The notes: generated by a model not told the origin, from the letters alone. DNA of 64,000 nt from Nyssa sinensis (GCA_008638375.1 CM018041.1:9882627-9946626), one strand, 5' to 3'; numbered from the stretch's first letter, positions 23,054-35,716 are shown. Made by a program: numbers and translations.

Positions 23054-24908
23054 TTCCTTTTGGTTTGGTTTGGTTTTTGAGGGTGGTTTGTCTTCTTGGT
23101 TTTGTGATTTTAGAGGTCTTGCCCTGTTTTGTTGTTGAGGTTTTTGGGTTCTTGTTTTCTCTTTAGTTGCAGCTTGATTTGTTAAAGAATAATGCTTAGA
23201 TATGCATTATGCCAAATTCAATCATTATCTAGATACTTCAATTCTTGATTTATTAAAGAATAATGCTTAGATATCTCAATTTTTATATGACTAATTATAT
23301 CTTCAATTAGATGCATTATTTTATGACAATTTTAAAAATCATATTACATGGGATTCAAAAATATTATATTAAGAATATAATTGAAGATATAAATTGAAAA
23401 TCTACAAATTTTTTCTTTTATTCTCTTTTTTCCCCCCTTTTGTTACATTAATCGTTGAATCTATAATTTGTATTTGTACCTTACACAAGGACAGCAAGAA
23501 CAACTTTTGTTGAAGGATAGAGATAAAATCAAATGGGCCAGTGTGCACTTGGGTCGGTTTTTAATATACCTTTTATTTATAGTTCATGATTTCCGGGTAA
23601 GGCCCGTACTGAGTTGAGAGGCAACATCTAAAACTGTCTTGTGTTTAGAAAATAAGGATAATAGCCATTTTTTTTTTAATTCTTTTCCTCCGATATTCCT
23701 TTAACATCAATATGCTTCCGGTCTCAACTCATTAACATGAAGCCATGAAGGAAAAAAATCAAATATTCAGAATCTGATGGATTAAAATAGGATTTCGGAG
23801 GTAATCCGACATGATTATAAATGGACTGAACTTTGCTTCGCTCCCGAATTAGTATACATATATCAATAGTAACTAAAAATTCTCGTAACATTGATCACAC
23901 ACACACACACATATATATATATGTGTATATTGATATTACTTACCAAAATCTTGTATTTTTAATTAAAAATGAGTGATTTAAACATTCATAAATTATAAGC
24001 TATGAGAATATTATTTGCCTATTATATCTTGAAATTCTATTAACTCCGTAGGGAAGCATACTTCAATTGGTCATATAGATCCCTGCCTGACTTAACAAAA
24101 CTTAAGCTTCGGCCAATTCCTAAATTAGGCCCAAATTCTACTACTCTTTGACTTTAACCTAATCTTGATAAAAAAAAAAATGTGTTATTTCGTTTTGATA
24201 CATTCTACTCTCATTAATAAATATTAAACATAATAATAAAATATAAGTCTTATTATTATTATTATTATTATTTCCTCACGTGTCTAACATTCATGATCCG
24301 AGTGCATTACACCAATGAATAGCAGCTCGAATATGACATGCCTTACACCAATAAATAGTAGCTCAAACATGACATACCTTTTGCTTTATTGAAATACCCT
24401 TGTCAAGTCTAGTTGGTATGAAACGATATAGGATACTCAAAAAAGCATTTTGAAATTTCATCTCTTACTAAACGGTAATCATCTGATAAATTATGAGATC
24501 GTTTGTAATTATATTATAGGAGATTAATTGTGCCGCATTTGAGTATGTAGAGAGATCGATGCAACCCAATTTCTCATCGTACTTTCTCATTTCTATTTAT
24601 ATCTTTTCCTTTTTCTTCACTTTATTTTTAGAACAAATACCCTATAATTTTCTATTTCCTATTTCCTTCCTTATCCGGCAAGTCGCATCATCCAAGCAAC
24701 TTCCACATAGTTTTCTTCTTTTATATACATGTATGTGTATTACTAATAGTTTTTTACTTCTATTTGTCAGAACATATTCCTCAACAATTCCTATGTTTCT
24801 CTCAAAAACACCATCATGCGGCAGCAGTGGTAGCCAGTCGGGGACAAAATTTATTGCAAACCTGCGCAATTATCTAGGTTCTCAGTCTCTACTTTGTAAA
24901 ATAATTCT
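23054..24908. other. 3' flank and spacer, no gene
   Basis: This region starts with the 3' UTR of the HMA-DC1 gene (TTTGGTTTGG-rich). Then follow AT-rich DNA, (AC)n(AT)n at about 23897-23925 and (TTA)n at about 24250-24270. A 128-codon frame at 24559 looks random. The Gypsy target duplication ATTCT closes the region at 24904-24908. Confidence 0.5.
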
Positions 24909-25459
24909 TGATATACTACAAAGTGACAGACCAGTCTCCACGTGACATGTGTGACTACAGACCAGACATAGCTCGGCGATCCAGAACAGACTCAGCCATT
25001 CAGAGCAAGCTTGGGTACTTAGCCTTCAAAACTCACAGACCCGAGCATAAGGCCTTCAGAGGATCCTCCAGGGTTCAGAGCTCATCACCGCCTTAAATAT
25101 CCTACCGAGCAAATGAAAAGGAAACAGTCATTAACAAGGAAACTGCCACCTACGGATATCTATCAAGCGCAGTGTTCAACATGGTAACTCCCATTCTCCG
25201 ATGATCAAATCCCTACATACATGGCTCCAAATCCTAATCAATTGAGGAAAGCCACAACCTATAAATTAAACCTTAGAGGTACGCTTTAGATTCATGCTCA
25301 TTCTTTGGTTTACATTACAGTCTTTTAATTCAGTTTATTTGACTTAAGCATCGGAGCGGCTACCGCCAGAGCCAATTTGGTGGCCCTCTGATCATTTTCT
25401 TTGAGTGTTCTTCAGGCAACGGCGTTCAAAGCCCCTACCAACCAAAAAGTGCAGTATCA
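24909..25459 (+). repeat. 5' LTR of the Gypsy element
   Basis: 551 bp, TGATATAC...GTATCA. It shares most of its length with 34718-35286 but has many substitutions and small indels, and the right copy has an extra segment near 34790. Insertion is therefore not very recent. Confidence 0.9.
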
Positions 25460-25485
25460 GTTTGGCGCCGTCTGTGGGAAACGAC
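25460..25485 (+). promoter_or_regulatory. Primer-binding site of the Gypsy element
   Basis: TGGCGCCGTCTGTGGGAA starts 3 nt after the 5' LTR. This is the kind of site used by Tat/Athila-type plant Gypsy elements, probably matching tRNA-Asp. Confidence 0.8.
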
Positions 25486-25546
25486 AATCATTCTTACAAA
25501 GTGCTCTACTTACAAACAAACTCATCTTCCTTCTCACCGAAGGACT

Positions 25547-27310
25547 ATGGCTCCCAATCTCTGACCGAGGAAGAATGCTCAAAACCCTCGAAACACTCAA
25601 CTTCGGCCCCCTGCCGGACGTGGAAAAGGACAAGCAATTGATCCCGTGCAGCAACAACTTGACCAAGTTAAGCGACAGAACGAGTTAATGCAGGAACAAC
25701 TTCTTGCCATGTCTAGAGCTCTAGCGATGCTTACCCGGAACCACGAAACCAATCCTTTGAATCCACCCGTCAATACGGCTGATCAAAGGACACACCCTCC
25801 TACAGCCGCCACGGATGGAGGACTCCATGAAGGGATTCTTAGTAGTCAACCGGTGTACCCCCAAGGTACCACCCGTATTGGCGGAGACCCCCAACCATCA
25901 GCAGCCGCAGGTAGGGGGGCACCAACTTTTATTCTAGACATTTACTATCGAAGCACCACTAGGGCTTCAACCTCGGGGGCTTCAGGAGCAAATCCAGCGC
26001 CGCAAGAGTCTCAACCTCAAGCAGCTCCAGTTCTTCCAACTTAGGAGGACCAAAGTCACCTTCCGGCTATGAACTAGGGTCATACCATCCATAGTGGCGT
26101 TGAAGCCGCAATGCTGGACTCACAACAACCAATCTCACCAAGGGATCCACGGAGGGTTGAAGAAGTTGCGGACTCTATAGACCGCACAACTGTTATGAGG
26201 GGTATTCAAATCCCTCCAGAGCAGGACGAACTGGCCAGGCTGGTCGGAAGGTTTGCCACGCCGTTCACCCCCGTTATCATGGCTGAAGAGAGGCCGAGGA
26301 AATTTGTTGTCCCAAAGTTCACCCCTTATGATGGGACTGGGGACCTAGGGGACCACCTTTCTCATTATCAGTATACCATGGCACTACATGGGGTTTCTAA
26401 CTCCTTTATGTGTCATACATTCGTGACCAGCCTCAAGGGCACTACTCTGAAGTGGTTTCACCACCTTCTATCGAACTCAGTTACTAGCTTTTATGAGCTC
26501 GGTAGGCGTTTTCTAGATAGATTTATGACCAGTAGAAGGCTGAGGAAGGGCCCTGAATTCTTATTGAATGTAAACCAGTCCAAAGAGGAGCCCCTCAGAG
26601 GGTACATCGCGCGCTTCAATGCCGAGCTCACAGAGATTATAGATTGTAGCTCAAGCTTCCTTGTGGCTGCTCTGACCTCTGGTTCTGCTCAGGGAGGTTT
26701 CAGGGATTATCTGAAAAAGAGTCCTTCTACTAACATGACAGCCCTCATAGATCGGGCCAGGAAATATATAAATTTGGAGGAAGCAAAGAATACCTCCTAA
26801 AATATTAAAGAGCAAGCCCAGAAAGATGACCTGAAGAATGATGACCAGAGGAAGGATCTCAGTGCAGTTAGGAAGAGGGTCAGAAGCCCAGACAGAAGAA
26901 CGACCTCCAGACCTCCAAACAGCACAACTCCAAGGGGATTCACCACGTTTAATCCTCTAAACGCCTCCCTAACTCACATACTTCGGCAAGTCCGAACACG
27001 TGAAAACCTGAAGTGGCCAGAGCCGCTAAGAGGCAACCCTAGTTACCGGGACCAGAGCAAATATTGTGACTTCCACAAAGACCACGGGCACGCAACTGAC
27101 ACATGCAAGTCCTTTAAACATGAAATCGAGCAGCTCATAAGGAGAGGACGACTGCGGGAATTTGTAAGGCAAGACGAGAGGCAAAGCTTCCGTAGTGACA
27201 AACCTCAGTAGAAAAGGCTGGACCAGAGGCCGGAACAAAGAGATGGAAGGAATGAGCCTCAACAGTAGAACAATCAAGTTAACTTTATCTTCCACTCAAA
27301 AACCCCGGCA
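25547..27310 (+). pseudogene. Gypsy gag with zinc-finger-like region
   Basis: One frame from ATG 25547 runs through gag into protease with no indel, interrupted by stops at about 25562, 26042, 26798 and others. The N-terminus has a QQQLDQVKRQNELMQEQL coiled coil. The retrotransposon gag domain spans about 26290-26790 (FTPYDGTGDLGDHLSHY, RRFLDRFMTSRRL). The nucleic-acid-binding segment YCDFHKDHGHATDTCKS lies at 27060-27115. Gag would form the particle shell and bind RNA, but this copy cannot be translated through. Confidence 0.9.
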
Positions 27311-27316
27311 GCAGGA

Positions 27317-29263
27317 ATGTCCAACAGAGCAAAAAAATGGTATGCTCGGGAGGCCAGAACTGCTGCTAGCATACTACAAATCTTTAATATTGAGAAAAGG
27401 TTGAGACCGGAACCTGGGATCCAATTCTTAGATCAAGATCTTGCAGGAGTACACTGTCCTCACAGTGATGCTCTCGTTATCTCCCTCAAGATTGCAAACT
27501 TTGAGATCCGAAGAGTCTTGGTGGACACTGGGAGTTTTGCGAACGTGCTATTCTACGAACCCCTCAAGTAGATGAAGCTCAATCCCAACGACATCAAACC
27601 CACCGTTGCTATCATGGCAGGATTTGATGGAAACCTCAGTACCCCACTGGGGAGAATTGACCTTCCAACCACAGTAGGAGAAGGGGATGGACAAAAGACC
27701 ACGATGTCAGAATACATGGTTCTGAACGTCAGGTCCCCTTACAACGTCATAATTGGGAGACCTTGGCTACACTAGATGGGAGCAGTCACTTCGACCCTCC
27801 ACCAATGCTTGAAGTACGTCCACAATCATGTTGTCTATTCCATCAGAGGATGTTAACCGACCTCTCGAGAGTGTCATACTCTCGCGCTCAAGGAGAGGGC
27901 CTCCAAATAGCAATTACTGCACGCTCGTGAATGTGTAGATCCAGACCTTACCCACCATCATAAGGCGGGGGACTGCCCTTCCAGAATTGATGAGCCTCTA
28001 AGCCCTAGAGGAAGGGACAGCAGGGCCAAACTTGTAGGGGACCCCATCAAAGTGCTGGTCAGCTCGGAAGAACAAGGGCGTTACATACAAATCGGTTCAG
28101 ACCTGACACCTGCCGAGTAAGAAGAGATGGTACAATTCCTAAGAAACAACCTCTTAATGTTTGCTTGGGAAACAAAGGATATAGAAGGCATAGATCTAGA
28201 TCTCATCACTCACAAGTTGATGGTGGATCTTGATCACCCCCTAGCAAGACAAAAAAGAAGGCCACTCGCTCTAGAGCGACATCAGATCATTAATGAAGAA
28301 GTCCAAAGGCTGCTAGAAGCCAAGATGATCCGAGAGGTATTCTATCTAGAATGGCTTGCCAACACTGTCTTGGTCAAAAAGAAAAACAAAAAGTGGAGAG
28401 TTTGTGTTGACTATACAGACCTCAACAAGGCCTGTCCAAAAGACAACTTTCCACTACCAAGGATAGATCAGTTAGTTGATGCTACTGCAGGACACGAACT
28501 CATGAGTTTCATGGATGTTTACTCTAGATATAACCAGATCCAAATGTACCCTCCAAATCAAGAAAAGACAACATTCATAACCGAGCGAGGTCTTTATTGC
28601 TATAGAGTGATACCGTTCAGCCTAAAAAATGTTAGGGCAACATATCAGCGGCTGGTCAACAAGATGTTCAGTCCTCTGATTGGCAGTACCATGGAGGTTT
28701 ACATTAACGACATGCTGGTCAAGAGCCTACAAAAGAGCAACCATATCCAGCACTTGGCTCAAACCTTTGACATCCTGAAGCAACATAAGATGAAACTGAA
28801 TCCCTCGAAGTGCACCTTTGGTGTAACCAAAGGAAAGTTCTTGGGGTACATTATTTCCCAGAGAGGTATTGAAGCAGACCCCACTTAGATCACGGCTTCG
28901 ATTGGGTTGGAGTCACTAAAGACCAAGAAAGACATTCAGGCTCTAAACGGCAAAATTGCAGCTCTGAGCAGATTTATCTCCAGATCCACTGATCGTTGCC
29001 TACCGTTCTTCAAAGCCTTGAAAGGTAACAGAGCCCTACAGTGGTCAGAGGAATGGGAAAAAGTTTTCCAAGAACTGAAAGAGTACTTGGCTTCACTTGA
29101 ACTCTTATCAAAGCCAGTCCAAGGGAAAAAGCTACTTCTCTACCTTGTTGTCTCCGAAAACGCTGTTAGTTTTGTATTGGTCAAACATGACAGAAGAGTC
29201 CAGAAGCTAATATTCTATGTCAGCAGGTCATTACTGGACACAAAAAAGATATCCAGAGATTGA
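27317..29263 (+). pseudogene. Gypsy protease and reverse transcriptase region
   Basis: Still in the gag frame. The aspartic protease motif LVDTGSFANVLFY is at about 27515-27555. RT covers 28127-28888 with VCVDYTDLNKACPKDNFPLP and the active-site region VYINDMLVKS, where the first aspartate of the usual Y-[IV]-D-D is asparagine, so polymerase activity would be lost. RNase H follows (28907-29263). In-frame stops lie at 27569, 27773, 27854, 28121 and 28886 and after 29260; beyond 29263 the frame shifts. Confidence 0.9.
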
Positions 29264-31248
29264 AAAATTAGCCTTCGCCCTAATAACCTCAGCACGGAAG
29301 CTTAGACCATACTTTTAAGCTCATCCCATTGAGATCCCAACGGCCTATCCGTTGAAGTCTATGCTTCGAAAGCCAAAAGTCTCAGGACGACTGGTCAAGT
29401 GGTCAGTAGAATTAGGGAAATTTGACATATCTTATGTTCCATGGACCTCCATCAAAGGGTAAGCCTTGGCCAATTTTTTCGCCGAATTCACCCCAACACT
29501 GCAAGGCAGGGCACAGCTCTGTGAAAGCTCTAATACATGGCAGCTTTATATCGATGGATCTTCCACCGACCATGGTTTTGGCGTCGGCTTAAGGCTACGA
29601 TCCCCTGATGGGCTTATGGCAGAAAAGGCAGTGAGTCTGGGGTTCAGAGCTTAAAACAATGAAGTAGAATACGAGGCTCTTATCCTTGGATTAAAGCTAG
29701 CTTTAGAATACGAGGCTCAGAACCTCGAGGTCTTCTCCGATTCCCAACTTGTGGTAAGCCAAGTTTTGGGAGAGTTTTTCATCAAAGATGACAAATGCTT
29801 TGGTATTTAGAACTCGTGAAATCAGTAAAGCCGTCTTTCCAAAAATTCGCAATCCAGAAAATTGAAAGAGGTCAGAATTTCAAGGCTGACGCACTGGCCA
29901 ATATGGCCTCACACCTCAAGGCCGAAGGAGAATCCACTTTAAAAATCTCTCATCAGTTAGAACCAAGCATAAAAGAGGTCCAAGTTGCCCAAGTTACAGA
30001 GTAAACCCAAAGCTGGATGACTCCCATCCTCTAATACCTAGAGAGAGGGCTCATTCTAGAAGACAAGAATAAGGCCAGAAGGATCTGAATCAGGGCAGTT
30101 CAGTACCTGATCTTGAACGGAAAGCTTTACAAAAGATCCTATTCTCAACCCTTGCTGAGATGTCTGTTTCTAGAGGAGTCTCAGTATGTTCTAGCAGAAA
30201 TACATGAAGGAATCTATGGAAACCATAATGGGGGCAGAACTATAGCCCATCGAGCTTTAACACAGGGCTACTATTGGCCGAGCACATTGAAGCAAGCGAA
30301 AGAGTACGTCCAGAGGCGTGACAAATGCCAACGGTTCACTCCCTACCAACACCAGCCCCACCATGAGCTCATTCCTATTGCCAGCCCATGGCCCTTTGCT
30401 CAGTGGGGGATGGATATCATAGGTCCACTACCAAAGGCCACACCAAATAGGAAATATCTTTTGGTGGCCATTGACTATTTCTCCAAATGGGGAGAAGCAG
30501 AGCCTCTAACACACATTACAGAGAAAGAAGTCAATAATTTCACTTGGAAGAACATAGTCTGTAAGTTCGGTATACCATACGTGATCATTTCAGACAATGG
30601 TACGTAGTTTGCTGGCAAAGTTTTCAAAAAATTCTGCCAAGGCCTGTACATCAGTCAAGATTTTGCCTTTCCAAGCCATCCACAAGTCAATGGGCAAACA
30701 GAGGTCACCAACCAAACAATCCTTGATGCCCTTAAGGAGATGCTGGAAGAAGCTAAGGAAAGATGGGTTAAGGAACTCCCTGGAGTTCTCTGGGCCTACA
30801 GAACCACCAGAAGAACACCTACCTCTGAAACTCCCTTCTCACTTGCCTATGGTACAGAAGCAGTAATCCCTGTTGAGATCGGTATGCCTAACCTGAGTAC
30901 TGAAGCTTTCGACCAAGGGAGTAATGATCAGCAGCTTGCAGAAAACTTGGATTTATTTCAAGAAAAAAAGGATCAAGCCAAGATCAGGATGGAAGCATAT
31001 TAGCACAGGATGGCCAACAACTCTAAATTGGGGCTGAAACCCATCAGCTTTCAAATTGAAGATCTCGTCCTGAGAGTGTGTTTTCAAACACCAAGGATTC
31101 CACTATGGGAAAACTGTCACCCAACTGAGAAGGCCCTTACAAAGTAACAAAGATCGTCAGACCTGCCACATACTGGTTAAAAAACATGGCTGGGAAACCT
31201 GTACCGAGGCCTTGGAATATAGAACATTTACGAAAATATTATCAATAA
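29264..31248 (+). pseudogene. Gypsy RNase H-like domain and integrase
   Basis: 29466-29654 holds a second RNase H-like domain (WQLYIDGSSTDHGFGVGL), in a different frame from the upstream pol; a further shift lies near 29700-29790. Integrase starts near 30113. The HHCC zinc domain (HEGIYGN..H......YVQRRDKCQRF) has lost its first cysteine (R instead of C). The catalytic core keeps D, D and E (MDIIGP, ISDNG, VNGQTEVTNQ), but a TAG at 30604 and a frame change interrupt it. The C-terminal part reaches about 31248. No chromodomain was recognised. Confidence 0.85.
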
Positions 31249-31291
31249 AGTTTTTCTCTCTTACATCTCTTCAGAAAATCATTCTCCTTTT

Positions 31292-31855
31292 AATGTACAG
31301 ACCTTAAGGTCTAGTCCATCGTATTGACCCCTAAAGCCTTGTATCCATTACAAGTCCTTTAGGCCAGGTCCTCTCAATGTACAGACCCTCAGGTCTGGTC
31401 CATCGTATTGACCTCTAAAGCCTTGTATCCATTACAAGTCCTTTAGGCCTGGTCCTCTCAATGTACAGACCCACATGTCTAGTCCATCGTATTGACCCTA
31501 AAGCCTTGTATCCATTACAAGTCCTTTAGGCTTGGTCCTCTTAATGTACAGACCTCCAGGTCTGGTCCATCGTATTGACCCTTAAAGCCTTGTATCTATT
31601 ATAAGTCCTTTAGGCTTGGTCCTCTTAATGTACAGACTCCTAGGTCTGGTCCATTGTATTGACCCCTAAATCCTTGTATCCATTACAAGTCCTTTAGGCC
31701 TGGTCCTTTCAATGTACAGACCCCTAGGTCTGGTCCATCGTATTGACCCCTAAAGCCTTGTATCCATTACAAGTCTTTTAGGCCTGGTCCTTTCAATGCA
31801 CGGACCCCCAGGTTTGGTCCATCTCAATGCACAGACCCCCAGGTCTGGTCCATCG
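31292..31855 (+). repeat. 84-bp tandem repeats in the Gypsy 3' region
   Basis: Nearly seven copies of an 84-bp unit containing AATGTACAGACC, GTCTGGTCCATCGTATTGAC and CCTTGTATCCATTACAAGTC. Start points at 31292, 31376 and 31460 fix the period. Variable tandem repeats near the 3' end are common in Tat elements. Confidence 0.9.
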
Positions 31856-32552
31856 CTAAAGACAGAATATATATGCTTAACTACCAATCTGGTTTAGTTA
31901 CTACGAAGTTTCCTGTTCAGACCTTATCAGCCATAACAAAAGAAGATTGATCTAGGGAGACGTGTTGCTTATTCTTCTGATGTTATAAGCAAATGTCTTG
32001 ATCTATTCCATCACTATGGGTCTTCTTTCCAAATTATTGTCAGTCCTGATGGGCAGAACTTGCTTATAAAAGTCCAGCTCAGTTATCATTACAAGCCCAA
32101 TAGATCAACAATTAAGTTTTGGTGGGCACAAATCCTCGCTATGGATGGTTTGTTATCACAAATCATCCAACAGGTCATAATCATTGCAAGACCTCATGCT
32201 CAAGTTATTCAATGCCAGATTTGCTCAAATTATTGCAAGTTACGTTGCTCAGGAGGCAGCTCCTGATTACAACCAATTGCAGGACTGGTCAGAAACACAG
32301 ATAGTTCTCAAATGTCTGTGCTCACACTAACTATGAGCTTAAAGGGCTGGAGCTCTAGCCAATACTACAGAGTAGCAGTGACATGATGAAACAGAGCTGG
32401 TTTACTTGCCATCGATTACAGTTTATAAAATTTGCGAGTACCATTGTTCGGAAGTGCGAAATATGCAGGAAATTTAATTATATAGATAAATGTTTAAAGT
32501 GCATTAGTTCAAGAAATAAAAGAAATAGAAGTATAAAAGATCATCTCCTAAA

Positions 32553-34416
32553 CGAGAGGGCTGGCTGGATCATCATTATCCTCATCATCATCGTCATCCT
32601 CAATTGCTGACAGGTCAAAGTCTCAGAATTTGGCAAGGAGCTTGAACTTGAAGGAATCATAGTCGTGCTGCATGAGCTCCTTACCTATCCCCTCAACCTC
32701 TACTTTCATTGCTGCTTCAGTTGCAGCCTTGGTCTCCTTGACCTTCTTAGCAATGGAGGCTTGGAGCTCATTATTCTCTTTCTTTAGCTCATCCAATTGA
32801 TGAAGAAGAGAATCCCTCTCGGACTCCATGATAGCAAGAGAGTTGTTCACCTCCTTGAACCTCTCCTCAGCAGCCGTGGCATTTGATTGGGCCGTACCAA
32901 GTTGAAGTCTAGCCTCGTCCAGATCATCTTGAAGTTTTTCTACAGCTAATGGATCCAAGGCAGACTCCATTAGGACGGCAAGGCCATGCATCGTCTACAC
33001 AATAACAGACAGGCAGGTCAGAGCAAGAAACGAAATAAAGCATAAAAGGACAGTACGGTGGTTACCTTCATTTGAATGCCCATCACTTCCGAGATGGTTT
33101 GCTAAGTGCTTTGCCCTTTCTGTCTTTGGGGAGCGTCCGTCCAAAATCTGTCAATGGCCTGTATAATGGCCTTATAACCATCAAGCAACATAGAAAGGTC
33201 AACTGTCATCCTTACCTTCCCATTCTTTTGGACTTCAAGGGTTGGGGGAGGAGTAGGCAGACGAGCAAGCTCTTTAATGACAATGCCTTTCTTGGGCGGT
33301 GCCTAGGTAGAAGGGTCAGAAACAATGGTCATTTTCTTGGTCAGGAGCTATCAAATTTTTGGGTTTAAGAATGGCTCTGAAATCCTTGTTTTTGGTCTGA
33401 AGAAGCTTGCAATACTTGGCCTGAAGATCGACAGAAAAAATTGATCTCTTCCAGGCACTCTTGACTGCATAGAAGGCATAAAAATAAGGGTTAGTTGAGC
33501 AGTTCAGAAGAAAAAGCATATACAGCAGCAGAATTGTTACAAGAAAATGGGTTTCACCCTTAAACCCAACACTCTAGGGGAATGTTGAGAGTTGGTCCTC
33601 AAAATCTTCCATCTCCTATCCTCCTCCTATGAAGAAACACCATTTCTTCCAGGTTTTGTTGGAAGTTGGCACAAAAGAAAGAGGTCTGAACCCCTTATCT
33701 AAAGACATGTAAAAAAGACCTTCCGAACTCATGTACTTAAGGTCCATTTTGCTACGGATCAACTCTAGGGTTATTTCTACATCGTTAAGAAAACCTAGGG
33801 CTATAAACCCTAACAGTTGCCTCCAACTGTTAAGGGTAAGGTCCGCAGGACAGAGGTTGAATCAAACAAAGAACCGTTTAACTATGTCAAGAAGGGGGAG
33901 CCTTAGCCCCATCTCAAACCAAGCAAGATAGACACAGATCTCCCCCTTCTAGACATCGAAAAGGCGGTCCAAAAAGCTCGGTACTCTACAGGTGACATTT
34001 GAGGGGAAGTTGCACCTCTCCCTCAGTTCATCGATCATGCCCTGAGTGACGGCACTTCCCCCTTTCTCCCTTTGAGGTCTCCTAGAAGCTTTTCCCTTCT
34101 TGTGCCTAAGTTCTATAAAAGCGTCCACAATCCTAACATCAAAATTAGAAGGGGACTCTTCTGACCTATTTTTGGCATTACCGACGGGATTATTTCCTGC
34201 AGTATGAGATTGGGGTGACACGGAAGTTTCCGAGGAACTTTTGGTGCTATCCCAGACACCAGAAGATGCTGAAATTGGCAAAAAAATGTGAAAGGAAGAG
34301 AAGAAGTAAAAATGGGGAAGAACGATAAGGGAGTAAATTGAAAACAAGTAGGAATAAAGAAAGATGAACCTGAAAACAGCCAGAAACAAGTGCTTCGGAT
34401 GATGGGTGCTATTCAA
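32553..34416 (-). pseudogene. Antisense gene of the Gypsy element (putative gypsy-type transposon domain, spliced)
   Basis: It reads opposite to gag-pol, between integrase and the 3' LTR. The first exon (from 34416) has a Ser-rich N-terminus, then ERCNFPSNVTCRVPSFLDRL and ICVYLAWFEMGLRLPF, and in another frame LTLNSWRQLLGFIALGFLND and SNKTWKKWCFFIGG (to about 33620). This pattern fits the plant 'putative gypsy type transposon' domain (Pfam Transposase_28). A middle exon ends at about 33067 (VMGIQMK) at a clean intron (GTAACC...TGTGTAG, about 33066-33000). The last exon (from about 32999) is a long coiled coil (residues LDEARLQLG...) with an acidic D/E tail near 32580. An earlier intron probably ends at about 33465 (TATGCAG). 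Stops at about 33946, 33092 and 32623 and a frameshift show decay. Antisense ORFs are known in Tat/Grande-type elements; function is unknown. Confidence 0.7.
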
Positions 34417-34717
34417 ACTTCACTGATTCAGCAATGGCGGTGTCTTTTTCTCTCTCTCTTTTGAAGACGATGAGAACAATGAGGGGAAAGGGCGTACAAA
34501 GCCCTTCCCCCTTTTTATATATGATTTTAAAAATGTGGGCCCACCAAGCTGAACCGCCATGGCGGTTAGAAGCAATCATAGCCTCAAAAGCCTAAATGAC
34601 GGGCTGCGCAATAAATAATGCGCCTTGGAAATTAGGGAGATAGGATACGTGACTTTTTAAAAGCTCGCAACCCTAGTTATGCTCCGAGTTCAAACTAGGG
34701 CTCAGGGAGGGAGTAAC

Positions 34718-35286
34718 TAATATACCACAAAGTGACAGACCAGTCTCCATGTGACACGTGTGACTACAGACTAGACATAGCTCAGCCATCAAGAGCAAAC
34801 TTAGCAATTCAGAGCAGACTCAGCCGTTCAGAACAGGTTTGGGTACTTAGCCTTCAGAACTCACAGGTCCGAGCATAAGGCCTTCAGAGCATCCTTTAGG
34901 GTTCAGAGCTCATCACCGCCTTAAATATCCTACCAAGCAAAGGAAAAGGAAACAGTCATCAACAAGGAAACTGCCACCTACGGATATCTATCAAGCGCAG
35001 TGTCCAACATGGTAATTACCGTTCTCCGATGATCAAATCCCTACATATATAGCTCCAAATCCTAATCAACCGAGGAAAGCCACAGCCTATAATTAAACCC
35101 TAGAGATACGCTTTAGATTCATGCTCATTCTTTGGTTCACATTACAATATTTTAATTCAGTTTATTTGACTTAAGCATCAGAGCGGTTACTGCTAGAGCC
35201 AATTCGGTGGCCCTCTGATCCTTTTCTTTGAGTGCTCTTCAAGCAACGGCATTCGAAGCCCCTACCGACCAAAAAGTGCAGCATCA
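34718..35286 (+). repeat. 3' LTR of the Gypsy element
   Basis: 569 bp, partner of 24909-25459; starts TAATATACC (TG mutated to TA) after the polypurine tract and ends GCATCA before ATTCT. Confidence 0.9.
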
Positions 35287-35333
35287 ATTCTCATTTCACT
35301 CATTACTGTTAGCTGAAATGTTATATATCTGTC

Positions 35334-35368
<35 letters not shown>

Positions 35369-35716
35369 TAAGTATAACTTGGTAGTTTTATTTTTTTGCT
35401 TGAGGACTTTGATGTTTATGCAATCACCCTGCCACCCCCCCAGCTATAACATGGCCCTATCAATTTGGTGACCACAAATATAATACTCAGTTGATCAATT
35501 CATATTCCAATATGATATAGAATGAGATGGAGCTTTGTCTCTCTCTTTGACCACAAACTTGTATATGATCTATTTACTGTGACATAAAATGAAAGGTGTG
35601 TGCATATCCAAAAAAAAGAAGAGAAAGGTGTGTGAAATATACGTAGGGAAGTTGTATTTGACAACACAAAATGGCTAGCAACAATCAATTAAGCAAAACA
35701 GAAAGTTTCATATGGT
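35287..35716. other. Spacer with (TTA)n microsatellite
   Basis: The (TTA)n tract lies at about 35336-35366. Otherwise this is probable upstream DNA of the broken DC1 gene; no gene of its own. Confidence 0.5.

Larger units (their letters stand above)
24909..35286 (+). mobile_element. Complete Ty3/Gypsy (Tat-like) retrotransposon, 10.4 kb
   Basis: LTRs 24909-25459 and 34718-35286 are flanked by the 5-bp repeat ATTCT (24904-24908 and 35287-35291). The primer site TGGCGCCGTCTGTGGGAA begins at 25463 and the polypurine tract (CAGGGAGGGAG) at about 34703. The order gag, protease, RT, RNase H, integrase marks Gypsy. The TGGCGCC primer site, an additional RNase H-like domain (29520-29650) before integrase, a 3.5-kb region between integrase and 3' LTR, and an antisense gene there all fit the Tat clade. 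gag-pol is inactivated by stops. Confidence 0.95.

Noticed and set aside
24559..24945. 128-codon frame at 24559 on the plus strand
   Set aside because: Low-complexity F/S/L-rich translation that runs across the edge of the Gypsy LTR; not a real gene.
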